DNA from: Algoriella xinjiangensis
Lineage (GTDB): Bacteria; Bacteroidota; Bacteroidia; Flavobacteriales; Weeksellaceae
Length of the DNA: 64,000 nucleotides
Assembly (NCBI RefSeq): GCF_900115015.1
Contig: NZ_FOUZ01000012.1
Location: forward strand, 1 to 64,000
Direction: 5' to 3'
Part shown: one piece after another, positions 49,947 through 57,880 of the stretch
How the letters are laid out: every line of letters begins with the position of its first letter
Position numbering within the stretch: position 1 is the first letter of the stretch
The notes under the pieces: generated by a model
What the model saw: the letters and a program-made list of their open reading frames with translations, nothing else
Databases searched by the model: none
What the model was told of the DNA's origin: nothing
Position numbers and translations under genes: made by a program

Positions 49947-50987
49947 ATGATTAAAAAATATTTACTTTTTTCGGTCTTAATGACAACTTTAACTAATGCT
50001 CAAAATATAACAGCGGGAAATAATGTTGGTGATACAGGTCAAACCGAATTAATATATCAAGATGAGACAGTAAACTATAAAACGGTACGAGCTGCTGATG
50101 GTTACGAATGGTTACAACAAAACTTGGGTAGTAAACAAATTGCAACAACTATAAATGATGAAGCTGCTTATGGTGATTATTTTCAATGGGGAAGATGGGA
50201 TGATGGACATCAATTAAAAAACTCGGAAACAAGCGAAGATTATCCAACACCTAATAACCCCTTGGGTTTAGAAAAAGGCAATCCTTTATTTTTTATAAAT
50301 GGAGGTTCACCATGGAGTAGTAATTATGATGGTTGGTTTGCAAATCCTAATCAAGATGATAGCTGGAATGCTAAGAATATAGCTGAAATAACTGCAAATA
50401 ATGGAATGGATCCTTGTAAAGCTATTGGCGAAACATGGGAAATACCAACCGAAGCTGATTGGACAAATTTAATGGAAAAAGAAAAAATCAATCCAAAAGA
50501 TGATTCAGATTCGAGAAATGGAATTACACGTGCTTTTGAAAGTAATTTAAAAATTGTAGGTGCTGGTGCAAGAAAAGATAATAGTTTTGCTTTTGTTGGA
50601 CAACGCGCATATATTTGGACAAAATCTGCAAGTGCCAATCCAAATTTTTATAGATACGTATATTTAAGTGGAGCAATTGCTGGATTTGGAGGTGATGCTA
50701 AAAGTCATGGATATACTGTTCGTTGTGTCAATAAATCTTCAAATTTAACTATAACAGATCAACAGTTAAACAAAAATAAAATTTATGCCGTTGTACAAAA
50801 TGATGTCTTAAAAATTGTTTCTGGATCAAAAATAAAGAATCTAAAACTTTACAATACAAATGGACAACTTATACTATCATCATTCAACGATAATATAAAT
50901 ATATCAAAATTAAATCATGGAATTTATTTTGCTATAATACTATCAAATGATGATTCTACAACAACTTTAAAATTTATCAAGAAATAA
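49947..50987 (+). CDS. Secreted FISUMP-domain protein with T9SS sorting domain
   Basis: The 346 residues have a signal peptide (MIKKYLLFSVLMTTLTNAQ). A Fib_succ_major-type domain follows (about 40-265: GYEWLQQNLGSKQIATT, DEAAYGDYFQWGRWDDG, WEIPTEADWTNLM, and the closing GYTVRCVN). A T9SS type A sorting domain ends it (about 275-346: IYAVVQNDVLKIVSGSKI, LYNTNGQLILSS, GIYFAIILS). Surface-exposed carbohydrate or protein binding is usual for FISUMP proteins; the partner is unknown. Confidence 0.88.
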   Translation: MIKKYLLFSVLMTTLTNAQNITAGNNVGDTGQTELIYQDETVNYKTVRAADGYEWLQQNLGSKQIATTINDEAAYGDYFQWGRWDDGHQLKNSETSEDYPTPNNPLGLEKGNPLFFINGGSPWSSNYDGWFANPNQDDSWNAKNIAEITANNGMDPCKAIGETWEIPTEADWTNLMEKEKINPKDDSDSRNGITRAFESNLKIVGAGARKDNSFAFVGQRAYIWTKSASANPNFYRYVYLSGAIAGFGGDAKSHGYTVRCVNKSSNLTITDQQLNKNKIYAVVQNDVLKIVSGSKIKNLKLYNTNGQLILSSFNDNINISKLNHGIYFAIILSNDDSTTTLKFIKK

Positions 50988-51070
50988 TTTATATCTAGTT
51001 TAATCTTTTTAGACAAAGTCAAACATTATTGCAATTTCTATTTGTACCTTTTGCCATTAAATAAAATTTT

Positions 51071-51358
51071 ATGTCGAAAGAAACGAAAGAAGGAATTTAT
51101 AAAGGTATTATTGAGAAAGATGAAAATGGTAACTACTTCTGTGGACCATATTTATTAGATTATAAATTGACTGTGGCTAAATTTAAACTTGGTGATACAG
51201 TTCTTATTAATACTGTAATTAATAACCGAAGTGATATTAGTTTAACACAATATCCTAAAAAATCGATGAAATTTACATTAATTGTAGACGAAGTTATTGA
51301 AGAAGACAACGAAGAGAATAAAGTAGAAAATAAAGAGGAAGACACAATACAAGAATAA
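51071..51358 (+). CDS. Small acidic-tailed protein
   Basis: The 95 residues form a probable small beta-barrel (GIYKGIIEKDENGNYFCGPYLLDYKL, KFKLGDTVLINTVINN). It ends with a very acidic tail (EEDNEENKVENKEEDTIQE), which could be a flexible protein-binding end. I do not recognise the family. The gene is single and ends at a bidirectional terminator. Confidence 0.6.
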   Translation: MSKETKEGIYKGIIEKDENGNYFCGPYLLDYKLTVAKFKLGDTVLINTVINNRSDISLTQYPKKSMKFTLIVDEVIEEDNEENKVENKEEDTIQE

Positions 51359-51370
51359 ATATAAAGCACA

Positions 51371-51402
51371 AAAAAACGGATAAAATTTTATCCGTTTTTT
51401 TA
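51371..51402. terminator. Bidirectional terminator
   Basis: AAAAACGGATAAAA and TTTTATCCGTTTTT arms lie between the small gene (plus) and the multicopper oxidase gene (minus). Confidence 0.85.
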
Positions 51403-51414
51403 TATCTCTACTTA

Positions 51415-53676
51415 TTAATAATTCAATTTTAAACCTAAACCAAATCCCATATCACTGTCATAATGCGAACGAATACTCATGTTACGATTCAAAATATAAC
51501 TTAATTCGCCCATGTATTCTTTGTCGGTATTCCACATAAAACCAGCTCGTACACGTTTAGAAATCGGAATATCTTCGCGCATAAATTGTAAACGAACTTT
51601 ACCTGTGTGATAAATTTCTGTCTGAAAATCAATCAACATTGGTAATTTGTAAATAAAACCAGTACTAAACAAACCTTTGTTGCGCTCAGTATTTTGTCCA
51701 AAAACATTTTTCTCGATACTATGATTTCCTTTCGTATTGTGTTGATTCCAATCAAAACCTACAAATACCTGAAAAAATTGATTTTTATCGATATATCTTC
51801 CTAAATGCGTTTCAACCTCGTAACCATCTTCTTTTGTGTAACCTAAACCCCATTCAGAAGTTAATTCCCAACGTGCATTTTGGAGTCTAAACATACCATC
51901 ATTTCCGTTGGTTGCGAAATCATTCTCAATCATAAAATGTTTCATATTACTGTCCATTTGCAACATTTTATACGCGTGTTTTTTATCGTGAATTAATGGA
52001 TTTTGATAATCTCCAACTTCAAAAACACGGTTCATACCAGCCATCATGTGATATAAAATATGACAATGAAAAAACCAATCACCTTCTGTATTTGCTTGAA
52101 ATTCGATAACATCAGTTTCCATTGGCATAATGTCCAACACATTTTTTAGTGGCGAATATTCTCCATTTTTATTGATTACGCGAAAATCAAAACCATGTAA
52201 ATGCATCGGATGACGCATCATCGAATTGTTGTATAACGTAATGCGAAGAATTTCACCTTTTTTAACTGGAATTTTATCAACCTCTGACAATACTTTATTG
52301 TCCATGCTCCACACATAACGGTTCATATTTCCTGTTAACTCAAAACGCAATTCTTTTACCGTTGCATCTTTTGGCAATTCGGTATTAAAAGGCGCTTTTA
52401 GCATCCCGTAATTTAAAGTAACAATATCCGAAGTTGAATTTTGATGAGAAGAATGATCCATTTCGTCCATCTTTTCCATCTTATTTTCTTCAGATTTAGA
52501 TGACTTCTTTTTCTCTTTTTTAGTTGACTTTTTATTTTTTTCGCCTACAATTTCTGGATACATTACCGTATTCATATCCATTTGTTGCAAGCTCATTTGC
52601 ATGCCCATATCATTCATAGAACCGTCCATTTTCATCATGTCGTTCATCATCTTCATTCCTTCAAAATAATTCAATTTTGGAAGCGGTTCAATCAATTGCT
52701 TTTTACCTTCGCCTATAAATACCGATGTAGAAGCCGTTCTGTCTTCCGAAGTTGCCTGAAACTCGTATGACAAACCATCTTTTGGAACTGTGACAATCAC
52801 ATCATAAGTTTCGGAAACACCAACTATCAATCTATCAACATCAATTGGCTCAACATCTTGACCATCATTTGCAATAACTGTTACTTTTCCGCCCGCATAA
52901 CGCAACCAAAAATAAGTTGAATTAGAACCGTTAGAAATTCGTAAACGTACTTTCTCGCCTGGTTTAAATTGTTTTAATTGACTTTCATTTTTACCATTCA
53001 AAGTAAATTTTTCGTAGTACACATCACTCACATCCATTGCCAACATACGTTTCCATTCGTTGGTTAATTTTGTTTTAAAATGTCCTTCTCTAATTGCTTC
53101 TGCATAACTTTGAACTGATCCTTTTTTAATTCCAAACCAATCATTTGCATTTTGCAACATACGTTGCACGTTTTCTGGTTTCAAATCTGTCCAATCACTC
53201 AAAATAATAGGAACCATAGGCAAATCATCTATTCCTTTTCTAAATTTTGGATCATCTTTTTTCTTATGTAAAATCAACGAACCATACATTCCAATTTGCT
53301 CCTGATAACCAGAATGACTGTGGTACCAATGCGTCCCACTTTGTATAATTGGAAAAGTATACGTGTGCGTTGTGCCTGGTTTTATACCCATTTGCGTTAA
53401 CATTGGTACGCCATCTTCCTTATTTGGCAACCACAAGCCATGCCAATGCAAAGACGTATCTTCTTTTAACTCATTGTGTACACGAATTACGGCTGTATCG
53501 CCTTCTGTAAACTCTAAAGTTGGCATCGGAATTTGACCATTTACCGCAATTGCACGTTTTTCTTTACCCGAATAATTAACAATTGTATCACGAATAAATA
53601 AATCATATTCGACACGTTTTTGCGCATATCCCGTAAACGTTAAGACGATAAATGTTAAACAAAAAAATCTTTTCAT
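51415..53676 (-). CDS. Multicopper oxidase (CopA type) fused to a CopB-like outer-membrane barrel
   Basis: CopA-type oxidases protect against copper by oxidising Cu(I) in the periplasm. The 753 residues have a signal peptide and the three copper sets: HWHG (77-80), HWYHSHSG (116-123), the type 1/trinuclear HPMHLHGFDF, and HCHILYHMMAGM. A Met- and His-rich insert (about 340-420) may capture copper. The last about 170 residues look like a CopB-type outer-membrane barrel (WELTSEWGLGYTKEDG, then LSYILNRNMSIRSHYDSDMGFGLGLKLNY). The fusion is unusual, since CopB is mostly a separate protein. It ends the copper operon. Confidence 0.88.
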   Translation of the reverse strand: MKRFFCLTFIVLTFTGYAQKRVEYDLFIRDTIVNYSGKEKRAIAVNGQIPMPTLEFTEGDTAVIRVHNELKEDTSLHWHGLWLPNKEDGVPMLTQMGIKPGTTHTYTFPIIQSGTHWYHSHSGYQEQIGMYGSLILHKKKDDPKFRKGIDDLPMVPIILSDWTDLKPENVQRMLQNANDWFGIKKGSVQSYAEAIREGHFKTKLTNEWKRMLAMDVSDVYYEKFTLNGKNESQLKQFKPGEKVRLRISNGSNSTYFWLRYAGGKVTVIANDGQDVEPIDVDRLIVGVSETYDVIVTVPKDGLSYEFQATSEDRTASTSVFIGEGKKQLIEPLPKLNYFEGMKMMNDMMKMDGSMNDMGMQMSLQQMDMNTVMYPEIVGEKNKKSTKKEKKKSSKSEENKMEKMDEMDHSSHQNSTSDIVTLNYGMLKAPFNTELPKDATVKELRFELTGNMNRYVWSMDNKVLSEVDKIPVKKGEILRITLYNNSMMRHPMHLHGFDFRVINKNGEYSPLKNVLDIMPMETDVIEFQANTEGDWFFHCHILYHMMAGMNRVFEVGDYQNPLIHDKKHAYKMLQMDSNMKHFMIENDFATNGNDGMFRLQNARWELTSEWGLGYTKEDGYEVETHLGRYIDKNQFFQVFVGFDWNQHNTKGNHSIEKNVFGQNTERNKGLFSTGFIYKLPMLIDFQTEIYHTGKVRLQFMREDIPISKRVRAGFMWNTDKEYMGELSYILNRNMSIRSHYDSDMGFGLGLKLNY

Positions 53677-53699
53677 ACTATTTTTCGTTTTAATTTATT

Positions 53700-54137
53700 T
53701 TAATTTAATTGACTGTATTTCTTATAATTATCTTCGTTCTCAAAATAATCTACATTTCCAACCTCATCTTTCAAAACAATATACGCGTTGGCTTTATCTA
53801 TAATTTTACCCGTAAATGGATCTGTTGCTTGACGAGAAGTTTCATCATTTGGGATACGTTCTACACACATATTACAACATCCATAATACGTTTTTCCATC
53901 ATAAGGAACTTCAAATTGATCCTTGCCCATGTATGCGTTATTCACCATACAAACCTGCTTATTAGGCACTTTATCACCTATTTTATAACTTGATGAAGTA
54001 GTTGCAACAGCCAACTCATTTTCATGATGAACTGTTTCTGTTACAACTTCTTTTTGTTCTGATTTCTCTTGGCAAGAAACAAATAACATTGCTGATAAAA
54101 CTGCTACGCCTACTACTTTCACTTTAATCTTTTTCAT
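53700..54137 (-). CDS. Cys-rich metal-binding lipoprotein
   Basis: The 145 residues have a lipoprotein signal (MLFVSC, about 18-23). A short Cys/Met domain follows: QVCMVNNAYMGKDQFEVPYDGKTYYGCCNMCVERI. The five cysteines and nearby Met look like a TRASH/NosL-type metal site. It lies between the DUF3347 gene and the oxidase gene on the same strand. A copper carrier to the oxidase is the best reading, but binding is inferred. Confidence 0.75.
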   Translation of the reverse strand: MKKIKVKVVGVAVLSAMLFVSCQEKSEQKEVVTETVHHENELAVATTSSSYKIGDKVPNKQVCMVNNAYMGKDQFEVPYDGKTYYGCCNMCVERIPNDETSRQATDPFTGKIIDKANAYIVLKDEVGNVDYFENEDNYKKYSQLN

Positions 54138-54214
54138 GTCTATCTTACTTTTTCAGCATAACTTATCGAGGCAAATATTTTTTTTATCCCGAAAAAACGC
54201 TCTTTTCAACTTTA

Positions 54215-55039
54215 TTATTTTAATATTTCTACAGTGCTACCACATGTTAACATTTTACTTCCGTAATATGGATTTTTGATATTCTCTTCTTTACTTAACC
54301 AATTAGAACCGCCGTTAAACATTGGACAATTTTGGTAATAAACTGTATAATCTAATTTTGCTACTTTTGATAATTTGTAAAGACTTTCAGAAACTTTAGA
54401 AAATAATTTTCGTTGTTTTTCAATGTCTTTTTCTGTTGAAATTGACGCTGAATTCGTTTCTAAATTATTCAATTCTTCCATCCAAACCATGTGTACATTA
54501 TGTGATAATTTACCCATTTCTACTGCTTTTATACTTTTAGTAAAAGCCGCAATTTGGTTTTTAACTTCAGTTTCATTGGTTGCAACAAAAGCATCTTTTA
54601 ATTTAAAATAATGTTCAAAAACATTGCTCAATTGATTTGATTCTTGCGAAGAATTTGTTTGCTGATGTGTCGAATGATTCATTCCCGAATGATCTGTCAT
54701 CATTTGTTTGTCTCGTGGATATTGGCAATCTTTTTTCAGCTTTGTATACGCTTCATCCGGCGCAAAATATTCGGTATTATCAAAACCTGCTAACGCAATT
54801 TTCTTTAAAACTTCCGAAGCATTTGTTTTCGTTTTATCTACCGTAATTTCTACAGTTTGAGTAGTTGCATCATAAACAACCGAAGCTATTTTCTTTTGAT
54901 TTCCTGCTTTTTCAATCAATTCTTTTGCATCAGAACAATTTCCTTTTACCGAAAATTGATGCGTTTCTGCATTTTTTATTTGTGCGGATAAACTCAACGC
55001 CAAAAAAGAAGTAATTGCGAATAAATTATATTTTTTCAT
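54215..55039 (-). CDS. DUF3347 periplasmic protein with HMA-like domain
   Basis: The 274 residues begin with a signal peptide (MKKYNLFAITSFLALSLSA). An HMA-like domain follows (about 25-95: HQFSVKGNCSDAKELIEKAG, then TVEITVDKTKTNASEVLKKIALAGFDNTEYF). It keeps only one Cys of the usual CxxC, in GNCSDAKE, so metal binding there may be weak. A His/Met-rich linker (DHSGMNHSTH) precedes the DUF3347 domain (about 135-270: VFEHYFKLKDAFV, then YYQNCPMFNGGSNWLSKEENIKNPYYGSKMLTCG). Such proteins help copper export systems. It directly follows the AraC-like regulator gene (12 bp). Confidence 0.82.
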   Translation of the reverse strand: MKKYNLFAITSFLALSLSAQIKNAETHQFSVKGNCSDAKELIEKAGNQKKIASVVYDATTQTVEITVDKTKTNASEVLKKIALAGFDNTEYFAPDEAYTKLKKDCQYPRDKQMMTDHSGMNHSTHQQTNSSQESNQLSNVFEHYFKLKDAFVATNETEVKNQIAAFTKSIKAVEMGKLSHNVHMVWMEELNNLETNSASISTEKDIEKQRKLFSKVSESLYKLSKVAKLDYTVYYQNCPMFNGGSNWLSKEENIKNPYYGSKMLTCGSTVEILK

Positions 55040-55050
55040 CTGTTTAAAAT

Positions 55051-55623
55051 TTAAATTTTATCAATTGATTTTCTCAAATTACGATTCAATTGTTTAAAAA
55101 TTGTTGGTGTAAAACCTGTTACTTTTTTGAATTGTGCACTTAGATGCGCCACACTCGAATAGTTTAATTGATACGCAATTTCGCTCAACGATAACTCATC
55201 ATAAACCATCAATTCTTTTACTTTTTCTATCTTTTGTTGAATAAAATATTTCTCGATTGTTTGCCCTTCCATCTCCGAAAAAAGATTCGAAATATATTTA
55301 TAATCCAACTTTGTTTCTGCACTTAAATAATCCGAAAGATTTACTTTTAACTCGTTATTTTCTTGGTGAACTAACTGAATAATAAGCGTTTTTATTTGTT
55401 CTATTAATTTACTTCTCTTGTCATCAATCAACTCAAAACCTACTTCTTCTAATTCACTTTTTATAACCAATAATTGTTCTTCGTTAATTGGATTTTTAAG
55501 TTCAACTTCGCCCAAATCAATTTGAGTTGCTTCGATATTATTCATTTTTAAAATTCGACCAACCATAATTTTGCAACGGTGACAAACCATGTTTTTGATG
55601 AATAATTTATCTATTTTTTCCAT
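55051..55623 (-). CDS. One-component metal regulator: HMA domain fused to AraC-type HTH
   Basis: The 190 residues start with a heavy-metal-associated-like domain (about 3-68). Its CxxC motif is in FIKNMVCHRCKIMVGRIL (C14, C17). An AraC-type double HTH ends the protein (about 100-185: YISNLFSEMEGQTIEKYFIQQKIEKVKELM and LSLSEIAYQLNYSSVAHLSAQFKKVTGFTPTIFKQ). It probably senses copper through the CxxC and controls the copper operon it heads. It is half the size of ordinary AraC proteins and replaces the cupin sensor with an HMA fold. Confidence 0.85.
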   Translation of the reverse strand: MEKIDKLFIKNMVCHRCKIMVGRILKMNNIEATQIDLGEVELKNPINEEQLLVIKSELEEVGFELIDDKRSKLIEQIKTLIIQLVHQENNELKVNLSDYLSAETKLDYKYISNLFSEMEGQTIEKYFIQQKIEKVKELMVYDELSLSEIAYQLNYSSVAHLSAQFKKVTGFTPTIFKQLNRNLRKSIDKI

Positions 55624-55812
55624 ATTTTTTGAATGAGTGAATGTAAGTTACGAATTTAATATTCGGATGCTTTCTATTGGTTACAAATTTCTGAAATGTC
55701 TCCAAAAATTGGTTATACAATTAGTAAATTGTTTGTTATAATTTACAGATTTGAGAAGTAAATCGGTCTTTTTAATTATAAATTATGAATGATGAATTAT
55801 TACAAGACTCTG
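55624..55812. other. Intergenic stretch before repeat copy 1
   Basis: This 189-bp AT-rich gap lies upstream of the minus-strand copper operon and should hold its promoter. I see no clear operator or promoter consensus in it. It runs into the first copy of the 180-bp repeat. Confidence 0.4.
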
Positions 55813-55989
55813 CTATCATTCTAAATGAAATAAAGAATTTGTGATTTTTAGATTCCTCGACAAGCTCGGAATGACAAATAATCTTCGGATGACAAATCAT
55901 ATTAAATGCTTGTCAAGCTGAATTTAGTTCAGTTTCTCGTCAAAAATCTAAATATTGATGATGTGGTTCTGAAACGAGTTCAGAATGAC
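55813..55989 (+). repeat. 180-bp intergenic repeat, copy 1
   Basis: This 177-bp copy is related to those at 56042 and 56983 and is in the same orientation. Its outer ends are degenerate (CTATCATTCTAAAT and GTTCAGAATGAC). The inner block TTTTTAGATTCCTCG and the middle TCAAGCTGAATTTAGTTCAG are kept. It contains no open frame. Its left edge is the most changed, so it is probably the oldest copy. Confidence 0.85.
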
Positions 55990-56041
55990 TAAAACCTTAA
56001 AATATTTATGAATGATAAATAATGAATATTATAAAAATCTA

Positions 56042-56222
56042 CTGTCATTCTGAATGGAATGAAGAATCTATTATTTTTAGATTCCTCGGCTAGCTCGGAA
56101 TGACAATTAATCTCGGGATGACAACTCATATTAAATGCTTCTTGTCAAGCTGAATTTAGTTCAGCTTCTCATCAAAATTTACATATTGATGATGTGATTC
56201 TGAAAAGAATTCAGAATGACAG
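56042..56222 (+). repeat. 180-bp intergenic repeat, copy 2 (perfect 14-bp terminal inverted repeat)
   Basis: The ends CTGTCATTCTGAAT (56042-56055) and ATTCAGAATGACAG (56209-56222) are exact reverse complements. Within it, GTCATTC opens and GAATGAC closes a BIME-like hairpin over the first 64 bp (56044-56107). It has the form of a non-coding MITE or REP-type element. Copy 1 is 52 bp upstream. Confidence 0.88.
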
Positions 56223-56332
56223 AACGATAAAACAAGATCTCATTTTATCAAATCATTAAATATATATTACTGATTACAAGTTTAATAGACAAAACACTAC
56301 CTTTATTATTCACTCAATAAAACCTCAACAAA

Positions 56333-56968
56333 ATGAAAAAAATTCCATTTTATTTACTTTTAGGTAGTTCTATTATTCTATCTTCTTGTTCTAAAAAAGA
56401 AAAAAATAACGAAGAAATATCTGAAGTTATTCTACAAAAAAATGATACAATTTCTGCGAAAGACACTGCAAAAACGATTCAACTATTTGATATAAATACG
56501 ATTACTGTTTCTACATTTGAATTAGGTGAATTTCCTTATTTGGAGTTACCTAAAAATATTCAATATCAAAATAAACCGATAAATAGAGATTACGATGATT
56601 TGTATTTTCCAATTGGAAAAAATGGTGATTTTGAGAAATTATCTGGTAAAGTTTTTAAAACTTATGTCGTAAAAAGTGATGATGCAACAACAGATTGGTC
56701 TTTTCCGTATTTTCTAAAAACTTATGATGATGCAATAAAAAAATTAGGAGGCGTTATGCTTTTGGATAAAAAATTAACGGATCAACAAACCAATTATTTA
56801 AAAAATAATGCAAGGTATTTGGGCGAAGAAGGCTCGTTGGATTATTGGAATGATCCTGTCCAAGTTTATGTGATTAGAAGAACAGATGGTGATGATATTT
56901 ATATACAACTTTCTGGAAATAGCGCTGGTGGCTCAATACAAATTCTACAAAAAGAAATAACAAAGTAA
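56333..56968 (+). CDS. Uncharacterised lipoprotein flanked by repeats
   Basis: The 211 residues start with a lipoprotein signal (LLLGSSIILSSC, Cys at about 19). A mature region follows with FPYLELPKNIQYQNKPI, DYDDLYFPIGKNGDFEKLSGKVFKTYVV, YFLKTYDDAIKKLGGVMLLDKKLT and the final IYIQLSGNSAGGSIQILQKE. I recall similar sequences next to OmpA-type domains but cannot name the family. The gene is flanked by repeat copies 2 and 3 in the same orientation. Confidence 0.65.
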   Translation: MKKIPFYLLLGSSIILSSCSKKEKNNEEISEVILQKNDTISAKDTAKTIQLFDINTITVSTFELGEFPYLELPKNIQYQNKPINRDYDDLYFPIGKNGDFEKLSGKVFKTYVVKSDDATTDWSFPYFLKTYDDAIKKLGGVMLLDKKLTDQQTNYLKNNARYLGEEGSLDYWNDPVQVYVIRRTDGDDIYIQLSGNSAGGSIQILQKEITK

Positions 56969-56982
56969 AAATTATAACTCTG

Positions 56983-57162
56983 CTGTCATTCTGAATGAAA
57001 TGAAGAATTTGTTATTTTTAGATTCCTCGGCAAGCTCGGAATGACAATTAATCTCGGAATGACAAATCATATTAATTACTGCTTGTCAAGCTGAATTTAG
57101 TTAAGCTTCTCATCAGAACTTTACATATTAATGGTGTGATTCTGAAACGAATTCAGAATGAC
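56983..57162 (+). repeat. 180-bp intergenic repeat, copy 3
   Basis: This 180-bp copy is close to copy 2 in length and sequence, with ends CTGTCATTCTGAAT and ATTCAGAATGAC (12-bp inverted match). It lies between the lipoprotein gene and the DUF4256 gene. Most differences are single-base changes in the stem, so the structure is maintained. Confidence 0.88.
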
Positions 57163-57210
57163 TAAATCTTAAAAAATAAATGATTAATTTTATGGTTAAA
57201 CATCCTTATC

Positions 57211-57774
57211 ATGGTTACAAATACTATTCTTTTACCTGAAGAACAAACTGAACTTCTTGAAATTTTGAAAAGTCGATTTCATAAAAATATGAAGCGTCAT
57301 CAAGAATTGGATTGGAAAGTGATTGAAGAAAAATTAATACTATTTCCTTCAAAAATCTGGTCAATCAACGAAATGGAAAAAACGGGAGGCGAACCTGATG
57401 TTATTTATTTTGATGAAAACACAAACCAAATTTGGTTTGTAGATTGTGCTGCGGAAAGTCCGAAAGATAGAAGAAGTTTGGCGTATGATTATGATGGACA
57501 AACATCGCGCAAAGAACATCAACCAAAAAATAATGCACTAGATGTTGCTGTACAAATGCAGATTGATTTGTTAACCGAAGCTGAATATCGTTTGTTGCAA
57601 AGTGTTGGGAATTTTGATCAAAAAACGTCGAGTTGGTTAAAAACACCTCAACCTATAAGAGATTTAGGCGGTGCTATATTTGGCGATTATCGTTATGGTA
57701 CTGTTTTTATTTATCACAATGGTGCGCAATCGTATTATGCGGCGCGTGGTTTTAGAGGAATCATAAAAGTGTAA
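57211..57774 (+). CDS. DUF4256 family protein
   Basis: The 187 residues match the DUF4256 layout: LEILKSRFHKNMKRHQELDWKVIEEKL, then SINEMEKTGGEPDVIYFD, IWFVDCAAESPKDRRSLAYDYDGQ and RDLGGAIFGDYRYGTVFIYHNGAQSYYAARGFRG. Asp, Glu and Arg-rich motifs and no signal peptide suggest a cytoplasmic enzyme, but its activity is unknown. It stands alone after repeat copy 3. Confidence 0.85.
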   Translation: MVTNTILLPEEQTELLEILKSRFHKNMKRHQELDWKVIEEKLILFPSKIWSINEMEKTGGEPDVIYFDENTNQIWFVDCAAESPKDRRSLAYDYDGQTSRKEHQPKNNALDVAVQMQIDLLTEAEYRLLQSVGNFDQKTSSWLKTPQPIRDLGGAIFGDYRYGTVFIYHNGAQSYYAARGFRGIIKV

Positions 57775-57822
57775 TTCTAAATTACATCTACTACACTAAT
57801 TTAGTTTTTTGAGCATAAAAAA

Positions 57823-57847
57823 AGAAGCGGTTATAGAACCGCTTCTC
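57823..57847 (-). terminator. Terminator after the T9SS GEVED gene
   Basis: AGAAGCGGTT and AACCGCTTCT arms; on the minus strand a run of T follows, 34 bp after the stop. Confidence 0.8.
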
Positions 57848-57880
57848 TTCAATTAATTAACATGAATTATGAACTTAAGA

